A stretch of 46,283 bases of DNA, taken from contig JAFASF010000006.1 of NCBI GenBank assembly GCA_019244745.1, positions 1 through 46,283 on the forward strand, in the 5' to 3' direction. Shown here piece by piece: positions 26,955-35,073 of the stretch (the first letter of the stretch is position 1; every line of letters begins with the position of its first letter). A model generated the notes under the pieces. That model made no database searches and was not told where the DNA came from. It was given only the letters and a program-made list of their open reading frames with translations. The position numbers and the translations under genes were made by a program. The stretch is from Solirubrobacterales bacterium (GTDB lineage Bacteria; Actinomycetota; Thermoleophilia; Solirubrobacterales; Solirubrobacteraceae).

Positions 26955-27872
26955 AGCAAAACAAAACCCTGGCTGGCGACCGCCGCCCTTCTTCTCGTCT
27001 TGCTCGGAGGTGGCGCCGTGGTGAGCTGCGGGGGTGGAGGCAGACCTGACCATTGGTTCGGCATTTACTCGGGTACTCCTGGCTGCCCGACTCTAGGGGG
27101 GAGCACGACGTACGGCAATCCCCAGAATACACTGTGGCAGTTCAATAGCTGGAATCGCGGCCCGCCGCCTCACGTCCGCTGCGTCACCGATCCATTGGGA
27201 TCTGGAGCGATCGTGCAGGCGTTCTCCATACCAGATAGCGACAGGATAGGGAACGGGTCTCCGCGAGGGGATTCGTTCGCGAATTATCCCTTCGCATCGG
27301 GCATGGACAGGTACATCTCCATCCCGATGTATACTCCTGCGAGCAGGGATGCCCCTGGTGCCGGCAACGTCGTACTGCCATCCAATTGTGGCAGCAGCGG
27401 CCCGACGTTCTTCCTATTCTCGCAGTTGGAGTGGCCCGGAGAGGAGCCCTCGCCGGCACTTAGGGTGACTTGTACGAACTCTGGCGGCGCCGTTCGCTGG
27501 GCCATCGACTGCTGCAACAAGGCGGGCGAGGTCATCTGGACGGGACCACCGATAGACAACGCCTGGCACGACCTAATCCTTCATCTGCATTTTGAGTCTG
27601 GGTCCGGCAGATCGAATGGCTGGCTTCAGGTCTGGCACGATGGCGTGCTCCAGACGCTCAGGAATGGCCAGACCACGATGGGGGAACTGCACTTCCTGCC
27701 GGCGGGTTATAACTACACCGCCCTTGCTCTCGATTCGTACCGCTCCAACGTAGGCTGTTCTGTGTATCGCTTCATGTGCGGGACGTACACGCTCTACCAT
27801 GGCGCGGCCGCTATTGGCCCGACCTACGCATCGGTGGCGCGCACCATTTCTGACCCGCCCCACGGACCCTGA
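26955..27872 (+). CDS. Secreted or lipoprotein polysaccharide-lyase-like protein, paralogue of 22576..23721
   Basis: MSKTKPWLATAALLLVLLGGGAVVSC (lipobox-like); AWHDLILHLHFESGSGRSNGWLQVWHDGVLQTL...ALDSYRSN...LYHGAAAIGPTYASVARTISDPPHGP. Confidence 0.72.
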   Translation, partial: SKTKPWLATAALLLVLLGGGAVVSCGGGGRPDHWFGIYSGTPGCPTLGGSTTYGNPQNTLWQFNSWNRGPPPHVRCVTDPLGSGAIVQAFSIPDSDRIGNGSPRGDSFANYPFASGMDRYISIPMYTPASRDAPGAGNVVLPSNCGSSGPTFFLFSQLEWPGEEPSPALRVTCTNSGGAVRWAIDCCNKAGEVIWTGPPIDNAWHDLILHLHFESGSGRSNGWLQVWHDGVLQTLRNGQTTMGELHFLPAGYNYTALALDSYRSNVGCSVYRFMCGTYTLYHGAAAIGPTYASVARTISDPPHGP

Positions 27873-28162
27873 GGGGGCGTGCTAACCGTGCCGCGGACCG
27901 ACAGGCAATTGCTGGACCGGTTGGGGTGATAACACCCGGGTAGTCACTCCCCGGGCAACAGCCCGATTACGAGATAGCGGGCTAGATGGGCGGAACCTGA
28001 CCAATCGTCAGTAGCTGTTCAGTGCGAAGCGACGTCCATGCGGCACATCCGCCCAGAGGGGGTAGTGGTCTGAACCCCTTTCGGCCACTTTCCGCGGCTG
28101 CGAACCCGGGGATCGGTTGCTCCTTGCTTGTTCCTGAAGACCCAGAGCCGTATCCTCCCCCC

Positions 28163-30043
28163 ATGGCGAGGCGACGCGCCGGGGGCCCATCTGCAACGAG
28201 ACGTCGACCGGTATGGACGCAGCTCGAGACCAGTTATAGCTGGGATGACTTGGTGCTTCCCGATCGCGAACGGGATCTCCTCCAGGCGATCGTTTTCAGG
28301 GCCCGAACTAAAGGACGCATTTCGTCGGATGCCTCCCTTAGGCCGCGTCGGCGCGAGGACGCTCGAACGGCACTGTTCGTCGGGCAAACCGGTACGGGCA
28401 AGACAATGGCGGCGCAGATCATCGGCACCGCCCTCCGTCTACCGGTGTTCAAAGTCGAGCTCGGCGACGTGCTGTCTCGAACGGAACAGGACACGGAGGC
28501 GGTCATCGGTGGAGTGTTCGCGTCAGCCGACGCGTCCGGTGCCATCTTGTTGTTCAAGGGCGCCGAGCTGCTCGTGCCAAGGCAATCACGAGCAGAGCGC
28601 CGAGAGCGTCTGGCAGGGCGAGTGGCTCAGCGGCCTCGAGAGGATCTGTTGGCCTCGAAGAATGGAGAGACGGATCCCGCGCTCTCGGATCTCCTCGAGA
28701 GGAGTCGCCGACATGACCGGCTTGTCATCTTCGCTGCCGCGCCTACGGGCGGTCTCGAACCGTCGTTTGCCAGGCGCTTCGACGTGGTCGTCAACTTCCC
28801 GTTCCCTGATAGCACCGCGCGCAAGGATATATGGCGCAGAACACTTCCGGGCGATGCCCGCGTGACTGAGAGCGGGCTCGACTACCTCGCGAGGTGGTTG
28901 CGCTGGCCTGGGAGCACCATCCGGAGCTGCTGCGAGGCGGCGGCCTCCAATGCCGCGGGAGAGGGCGTCCCGATGCAGCTGCACCACGTGGCGACGATGC
29001 TGGAGAGGGGATATCGGAGGCGGGTTCCTCCCGCCTACGCCGGGGAGGCGCCATTCAGTAAGCCAACACCGGAAGGGGCGGCTTCGGTCGAGCCGTTACC
29101 GGAAGAGTCGCGCACCCGGTCTGGAGCACCTCAAGTCCTTCGCCGTACCGGAACGAAATGGGCGCTGAGCGGTGCCCTCATCGCAGCCGGGCTCGGCGCC
29201 GTGGTCGCAATAACCCGCCCGACGGTCGTCTCTCAGACCAACACGAACGCCCGTGCCGGGGTGGTACGAATATCGTATCCGGCGAACTGGCGGCCCGAGT
29301 CTGCGACAGCGACGCCCCAACTTCGACTCGCTGACGAGCTAGCCCTTACTGCTGCGGCTCCCGCGCGTGGCTCGCTGCTGGTCGGGAGGACGCCAGCGGA
29401 ATCTGCGAACGCGTTGCCACAAAGCCTGATCGCGGGGCTGGCAGCTCGTCCGCAGATCGTCAAGATTGGTCCGGTTAGTCTCTACCGCTACGTGAGCTCG
29501 CCGCAACCCGGCCTCAGGACATCCCGGGCGGTCTACACGGCACCGACCACGGTCGGCACCATTGTCGGCGTATGTACGACGACGGAAGCACCGGCCAGCT
29601 TCATCAGCAACTGCGAACACGTGCTCGGGACCATCCGACTGACCTCTGGGAGCTTCCTGCCGCTCGGTCTGACCACAAGCTACGCGCATACGATCAACGC
29701 GGTGATTACCAAGCTCAACGCGGTGCGCTCAAGGGCCGGAGCAGAACTCGCGCATGCAACCAACGCTCAGGCTCAAGAGATCGCGGCCGCGACACTGGCG
29801 AGGGCGCACGCCGAGGCTGCCTCTGACCTCGCGCGCACGAGCGCCGGCTCGGCGTGGGTCGCTAACACGGCATTGGCGAACGCGCTTCTGATGACTGCCA
29901 ACGCGTATCGTGCGCTAGCGCTGGCCGCTTCGCGCGCCGACCCCCGCAGCTACGGCGCAGCGCGTGCCGAGCTCGCGCGCGCGGCGGAGGCGCTAAGCCT
30001 GGGGTTCGCACAGATCAGTAGACTCGGCTACCGAGTCGCGTGA
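28163..30043 (+). CDS. AAA-family protein, single TM and extracytoplasmic C-terminal domain; Walker B degenerate
   Basis: Walker A ALFVGQTGTGKTMAAQIIG; ADASGAILLFKGAELLV (DE replaced by KG); LEPSFARRFDVVVNFPFPDSTARKDIWRRTLP; TM ALSGALIAAGLGAVVAI followed by about 280 aa. Confidence 0.82.
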   Translation: MARRRAGGPSATRRRPVWTQLETSYSWDDLVLPDRERDLLQAIVFRARTKGRISSDASLRPRRREDARTALFVGQTGTGKTMAAQIIGTALRLPVFKVELGDVLSRTEQDTEAVIGGVFASADASGAILLFKGAELLVPRQSRAERRERLAGRVAQRPREDLLASKNGETDPALSDLLERSRRHDRLVIFAAAPTGGLEPSFARRFDVVVNFPFPDSTARKDIWRRTLPGDARVTESGLDYLARWLRWPGSTIRSCCEAAASNAAGEGVPMQLHHVATMLERGYRRRVPPAYAGEAPFSKPTPEGAASVEPLPEESRTRSGAPQVLRRTGTKWALSGALIAAGLGAVVAITRPTVVSQTNTNARAGVVRISYPANWRPESATATPQLRLADELALTAAAPARGSLLVGRTPAESANALPQSLIAGLAARPQIVKIGPVSLYRYVSSPQPGLRTSRAVYTAPTTVGTIVGVCTTTEAPASFISNCEHVLGTIRLTSGSFLPLGLTTSYAHTINAVITKLNAVRSRAGAELAHATNAQAQEIAAATLARAHAEAASDLARTSAGSAWVANTALANALLMTANAYRALALAASRADPRSYGAARAELARAAEALSLGFAQISRLGYRVA

Positions 30044-30054
30044 CTCTCGAGGTG

Positions 30055-30891
30055 TCAGCCTCCGCCGCTCACCGTTCCCGAGTTGCTCTGGGACACGCTG
30101 CTGCTGTTGCTGGACGATGAGCTGCTGCTGTTGCTGGACGATGAGCTGCTGCTATTGGTAACGGTCGAGCTGACATTGCTGCTGGAACTGCCGGTGCCGC
30201 CTCCCGTTGAGGTGCCGCTGGGCGCCGTGCCGCCCCGCGCGCCGCCACCCGAGTTAGCGCTTCCGGAGTATTGGCTGCCGACGTAGCCGCCCCCACCCCC
30301 ACTGCCGGTGCCGGTGGCGCCGGGGCTGGTTGCGGCTCCGACGACCTCAGTAGAGCCCGGCCGGGCGAACGATCCAGCGGGAGGCGAGGAGGCCACGACT
30401 CCTGACGAGCCGGCGCCACTCGAGATGTCCTGGACCGCGGGAGCAGCAGCGGGCGGCACCGAGCTTGCGGCGACCGCTAGCGAGCCAGATCGGTGAGGCG
30501 CCAATGACCTCGCTTGGTGTTGTCGTTGCTGCCGGAGCTTCAGTGGCGGAGGCGCGGGAATCGCCGCGACAGGCACGACAGCCACAGGAGTTTCCTGCAC
30601 CAAGTCTGTCGGCGAGACGTGTCTGCCTCGGCTGGTGGCGTGCGTCGTCGTCCCGGCTCGGACCATGAACGCGGCGCCGAACGCCGCGACCACTATGGCA
30701 ACGCCGAGCAGCACTTCCCGGAACGCGACCTCGCGTTGCTTAGGCGCTTGAACTGACCGCGATCCATCCCCGACGAGACCATCGCCAGCAGGTGCGCCAA
30801 CTGCCACGCTAATCCTCTCGTTCGCAGTTTCCCACCCGAGCAGTATACGCTCACCGGATCGACGCTGGAAGGGAGACAGAGCAGGCCCCAA
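30055..30891 (-). CDS. Single-TM protein with long low-complexity Ser/Gly/Asn tail
   Basis: TM VLLGVAIVVAAFGAAFMV; Pro/Ala region; C-terminal SSSSNVSSTVTNSSSSSSSNSSSSSSSNSSSVSQSNSGTVSGGG. Confidence 0.65.
   Translation of the reverse strand: MGPALSPFQRRSGERILLGWETANERISVAVGAPAGDGLVGDGSRSVQAPKQREVAFREVLLGVAIVVAAFGAAFMVRAGTTTHATSRGRHVSPTDLVQETPVAVVPVAAIPAPPPLKLRQQRQHQARSLAPHRSGSLAVAASSVPPAAAPAVQDISSGAGSSGVVASSPPAGSFARPGSTEVVGAATSPGATGTGSGGGGGYVGSQYSGSANSGGGARGGTAPSGTSTGGGTGSSSSNVSSTVTNSSSSSSSNSSSSSSSNSSSVSQSNSGTVSGGG
30097..30158. repeat. Perfect 24-bp tandem repeat (2 copies plus partial third) in the Ser-rich tail
   Basis: gctgctgctgttgctggacgatga x2, then gctgctgctattgg. Confidence 0.9.
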
Positions 30892-31002
30892 CCGAGATCT
30901 CGACCACTGTGGCTCCTAGACCACAGCACTCCGACCGTGGAAGCGCCATCTCGCTCACTCGATTCTTGCTAGGATGGGCTCGAAGATTGGTGCCTGCACA
31001 GT

Positions 31003-33333
31003 GTGGGTGGCCGTGCGGGCAACACGACAGGACAGCCGTTGGCCGCGGGTCAAAGGGGGCAATCGTTGAGATTTCTCGCCGGCGTCGTGTGGCGTTTGCG
31101 GCGTGCGGTAGTGCTGTGGTGTGCCCGCTCGCGAGCGATATCGCCGGGGTTGGTGTGCGTTGTGATCGTGGCCTCCGCTGGCGTGCTCGCCGCGGCGCAG
31201 GTGAGCTCGGCGGCGTCCTCGCCCGCGACGTTGACCGCCACCCCGGCTGGCGCCGCCGTCGGCTCGGTTCTCTCCTTGACGGGTTCCGGTATGCCCGCCC
31301 GGAAAACGGGGACGATCTGGCTTGGCTCCGTGCGTGTGGCTCGCTTCAGGGTTGATCGCCGTGGCGACTGGTCCGTTTTCGTGCGCGTCCCGTCGAAGAC
31401 CCCCGTTGGAACGATTCGCCTCCGCGCTGCGGTGGGCGCTTCGGCGATCGCCGGTTCGTTCGCAGTAACCAGGTCGGTAATTCCGGGGTCGTCAGACACG
31501 ACGATCTCGGGCCTCTCCACCGGTCAATGGGTTCGGGTTTCTCCCACCCGAGTCAGGGCCGGCTCATCGGTGCGACTCGACGCGACTGGATTTCGCCGCC
31601 ACGCGGTGGTTCAGCTATGGTTCGCCAAGCGGCGCCTCGCGACATGGCGGACGGACCGTAGAGGTGCGGTGCGCGGATTGTTCGCGGTGCCTGCCACCAC
31701 GCCGGTCGCCCCTTACTACCTGTCCGTGCGCTCAAGCGGCCATCGCCTCAACGTTCGCTTAGTGGTCACTGCCACGTCTCCAGGATCAGGCGTCAGCAGT
31801 CACACGGGCCAGCCAGGTGCTTCGCGCGGCAACGCCGGTCAGAAGGAGAAGCCCGCCGGACCCGGCGGCCAACAGGAGCTCCCCGAGGCACCCAACACTC
31901 ACGCTCCCGCGTTTGCGCCAGCGTCGCCACCCGCAAAGGCGACCGAGGGAGAGACCTACAGCTACATGTTTGCCGCCACAGGCACGCCTGCGCCGACCTT
32001 CGCACTGGTTGGAGCGCCGAGCTGGTTGACCATCGGGTCGCAGAGCGGCGAGCTCTCGGGGGCGCCGCCCTCCGGGTCGGGCGGCACCTCCGTGACCTAT
32101 TCGGTGATCGCGACCAACAGTCAGGGCACGGCAAGTGCCGGGCCGTTCACGGTCCAGATCGCATACGCGGCGCCCACGATCCAGCAAATTCCGGATCAGT
32201 CGATCTTCCGGCAGGTTCAGATCACGCCTATCGCGCCGGCCATCACGGGCAAGGTCACTGGCTTCTCCGAGTCGAATCTGCCCGCCGGACTGGCCTTCGA
32301 TACCAGCACGGGGATGATCTCTGGGAGCCCAACAAGGATCGGCACAGGGGTCGCGACGGTCACAGCGACCGGACCCGGCGGCACCGCGTCGACCGCGTTC
32401 TCGTGGACGGTTAAGGACCCCGTGGTCGACGCGGTCGGAGATATGGCGTGTGCATTCGATGACCCGAACTACAACGGCGGAAACGGCGAGTCGCCAATCC
32501 AAGCGCCGGGTAACAATTGCCTTCAGAAATACGTATCCGATCTGGTCGTGAATCCGCTGCCGGATGCGTTCCTAGACCTCGGCGACAACCAGTACAACAC
32601 CGGCTCGCTCTTCGATTATCAGCATGTATTCGATCCGACGTTCGGGCGTGCGAACGCCGTGACCTACCCGAGTCTCGGAAACGCTGAATACAATGACGGG
32701 AGCTCGCCTCCCACCGGATTCTTCTCCTACTTCAATTCGACAAACGTGTCGTCACGAATTCAGGCCCACGGGGGCGATGTTTCACATTTCTCCGACGGGT
32801 ATTACAGCTTCAACCTCGGCACCTGGCACATCATCGCGCTCAACTCGAACTGCGTGGGTACCTACGGCGTCGGCGGCGGGTGTGCCGCCGGCAGCCCGGA
32901 GGAAGCATGGCTGAGTAACGATCTGAAGGCCACGACGGGAAAATGCATCTTGGCGTACTGGCACCACCCGCTCTTTTCGGAGTTGGCAAACGAGCCCGCG
33001 ATCAAGTCCTTCTGGGCAGATCTCTATAACGAGCACGCGACGCTGGTGCTGAACGGGCACGGCGACCACCATTACGAGCGCTTTGCGCCCCAAGATCCGA
33101 ACGGTAACGCTGTCGCGAACGGGATTAGCGAGTTCATCGTATCCACCGGCGGCCAGAGCCATGGCGTTGTGCCGAGCAGCACCCTTTCCAACAGCGAGAC
33201 GGCCGACTACAAAACCTTCGGCGTCCTCCGGCTGACCCTACACCCCGGAAGCTACGACTGGCAATTCATCCCCGCCTCCGATGGCCAGCTATGGGACGGC
33301 TTCAAAGACTCTGGCTCAGGGTCGTGCTCGTGA
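31003..33333 (+). CDS. Secreted metallophosphoesterase with N-terminal Ig-like/putative-Ig domains
   Basis: LTATPAGAAVGSVLSLTGSGMP..., FAPASPPAKATEGETYSYMF...GTPAPTFALVGAPSWLTIGSQSGELSGAP, VDAVGDMACAFDDPNYNGG...AFLDLGDNQYNTG...YPSLGNAEYNDG...CILAYWHHPLFS...NGHGDHHYERFAPQDPNG. TTG at 31065 is a possible start. Confidence 0.87.
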   Translation: MGGRAGNTTGQPLAAGQRGQSLRFLAGVVWRLRRAVVLWCARSRAISPGLVCVVIVASAGVLAAAQVSSAASSPATLTATPAGAAVGSVLSLTGSGMPARKTGTIWLGSVRVARFRVDRRGDWSVFVRVPSKTPVGTIRLRAAVGASAIAGSFAVTRSVIPGSSDTTISGLSTGQWVRVSPTRVRAGSSVRLDATGFRRHAVVQLWFAKRRLATWRTDRRGAVRGLFAVPATTPVAPYYLSVRSSGHRLNVRLVVTATSPGSGVSSHTGQPGASRGNAGQKEKPAGPGGQQELPEAPNTHAPAFAPASPPAKATEGETYSYMFAATGTPAPTFALVGAPSWLTIGSQSGELSGAPPSGSGGTSVTYSVIATNSQGTASAGPFTVQIAYAAPTIQQIPDQSIFRQVQITPIAPAITGKVTGFSESNLPAGLAFDTSTGMISGSPTRIGTGVATVTATGPGGTASTAFSWTVKDPVVDAVGDMACAFDDPNYNGGNGESPIQAPGNNCLQKYVSDLVVNPLPDAFLDLGDNQYNTGSLFDYQHVFDPTFGRANAVTYPSLGNAEYNDGSSPPTGFFSYFNSTNVSSRIQAHGGDVSHFSDGYYSFNLGTWHIIALNSNCVGTYGVGGGCAAGSPEEAWLSNDLKATTGKCILAYWHHPLFSELANEPAIKSFWADLYNEHATLVLNGHGDHHYERFAPQDPNGNAVANGISEFIVSTGGQSHGVVPSSTLSNSETADYKTFGVLRLTLHPGSYDWQFIPASDGQLWDGFKDSGSGSCS

Positions 33334-33597
33334 GGGTTGGCCTCTCATGCCCAAGAACGCCGATCCGCAGCAGGTGGCAGGGTGACCTAGCTTTAATGTC
33401 CACCAAACGATGCCGGCGCTCGGGCTATAGGGGCCTCCATGGCCTTCTAGCTAAGGGGTTTGCCCAAGAGATGCGCAATATTCACGGGGAGGGCGGCTCA
33501 CATCCCAAATCCGAGCCCTCTGGGGCGATCGACGGGAAGCTCGGCAGGCACGTGCGAGTTGTGGGTGCCGAGACATTTATCAGCGTAGGAGGTACAG

Positions 33598-34590
33598 ATG
33601 CACATCTTCGCGTTTGACCCGGAGGATTACCGGGACCAGTATCAGCAGCAAGGATGGGCGCATATCCGCGGGGGTATCGATCCTGAGTTTCTTGCCGAGC
33701 TCCAAAGGGTGGGAAGAGACCTCGCGCACGTTGAAAAGCTCGATCGGTTCGCGATCAAGGGCAAGAAGGAGCAGGCGTTGTACGAGTTCCCCGTGAGTAC
33801 CCGTTACCCGGATGAGATCTTCGACGCCGTCGCTTCTGTGTGCGGCTTAGAGCGGGATTCGATGACCCTCTCAGAGCGCCACATCCAGCTCTATGAGCCG
33901 GACGCGAGTCCTCACCCGCAAGCACACAAGGATCGTTTTCCGTCACAAGTCTCCGTTGGTCTCTCGATCGCGATACCGGAGCAGTCCCGTCTCGTGCTCT
34001 ATCCCTACGACTGCCGCGAGCTCAACCCGTTCAACGCCGCAGCGGCATTGATTCGCCACCTGCAACCGAATGAGCTCCCAGAGGTCGTGCTTCGCGACGC
34101 GCGCGAGGTCGAAATCGCCGATCGCCCAGGCGACGTCGTGATGTTCGGCGGCTCGACCACGTGGCATCTGCGACGCCACGCTGCAGGTGCGATCAATCTA
34201 TATGTGAAACTGAACGATTTCGATTGCGACCCGCTCGGCGAAGACCCCCGTACGGCCGTCCGCCGCGAGCATACCCTCGAGACACTCGCCGCCGCCAACG
34301 GCGGCCCGCTCGACGGGGTGACGGTCAAGGTCTCCCGACGGCTCGACTCGATTGCGAGACGACTGACGCTCGGCGATCTCCAGGAGGTGCTCGAGGCGTC
34401 GCTCTATGGAAGCGAGCCGTTTGGAATCACGGCGGCACAGCTCCGCCTGCTTCGCGGAGCACGTGAAGCGAAGCCACTCGATCGCCTTGTCGAGGAAATG
34501 GGGACGAACGGCCGATCGCGAGAGGACGCATTTGCCGACGCGACGCGCCTGCTCGAGCTCGGCGCGCTGGACGTCCTCGCTGAGGCGTGA
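33598..34590 (+). CDS. Putative Fe(II)/2-oxoglutarate-dependent oxygenase (phytanoyl-CoA dioxygenase-like) with C-terminal helical extension
   Basis: ERHIQLYEPDASPHPQAHKDRFPSQVSVGLSIAIPEQSRLVLYP (HxD) and DRPGDVVMFGGSTTWHLRRHAAGAINLYVKLN (distal His); RBS ggagg upstream. Confidence 0.6.
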   Translation: MHIFAFDPEDYRDQYQQQGWAHIRGGIDPEFLAELQRVGRDLAHVEKLDRFAIKGKKEQALYEFPVSTRYPDEIFDAVASVCGLERDSMTLSERHIQLYEPDASPHPQAHKDRFPSQVSVGLSIAIPEQSRLVLYPYDCRELNPFNAAAALIRHLQPNELPEVVLRDAREVEIADRPGDVVMFGGSTTWHLRRHAAGAINLYVKLNDFDCDPLGEDPRTAVRREHTLETLAAANGGPLDGVTVKVSRRLDSIARRLTLGDLQEVLEASLYGSEPFGITAAQLRLLRGAREAKPLDRLVEEMGTNGRSREDAFADATRLLELGALDVLAEA

Positions 34591-35073
34591 TTGCCCCGGC
34601 GGGGCCCCCGCGACTTCGCATAGATCGAGGGCCTCGATCTGGGGCCGGCCGCGTGATGGAGGCGGCGCAGGACCCCTGGGCCATCCTGGGGGATGGCATC
34701 AAGGCGCCGTCGGCGGACCGCAGCCTAAGTTCCGTAGGACTCGTGTCGACGCGCTGGATGTCCTCGGCTCCCGGCGCCCGTTCACAAGCCATCGCCGGCA
34801 GGCGTAGAGCGTCAGGTGCGGGCACAACGGACGGCGGCGGATTTCGTAAGAAAGATCAAGTTTACCTAGACCTGTGGAGTTATGTAGCGCATAATTCACA
34901 TATGGGCGGCACCACCGTGCCAGGCTTCGCCACGGCCGCGGCCGGCCCCTACGACCACTCATGATCTCGTCCACTCGAACCTTCTGGCGACATCAGCGCG
35001 GCACGGATCTCCCCCCGTCAGTGACGTCCCTTCGTCCGGAAACACCACCCCCTAGTTGAACGGGAGCGCGCCA

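Noticed and set aside
27873-28162. Possible structured RNA or tRNA in the intergenic region
   Set aside because: Short inverted repeats present, but no tRNA arms or recognised riboswitch motif.
30097-30158. Possible CRISPR-like array
   Set aside because: Contiguous 24-bp tandem repeat without spacers, explained by Ser/Asn coding.
34587-34964. 125-aa plus-strand ORF after the oxygenase gene
   Set aside because: Overlaps other frames, no domain or clear RBS; probably intergenic.
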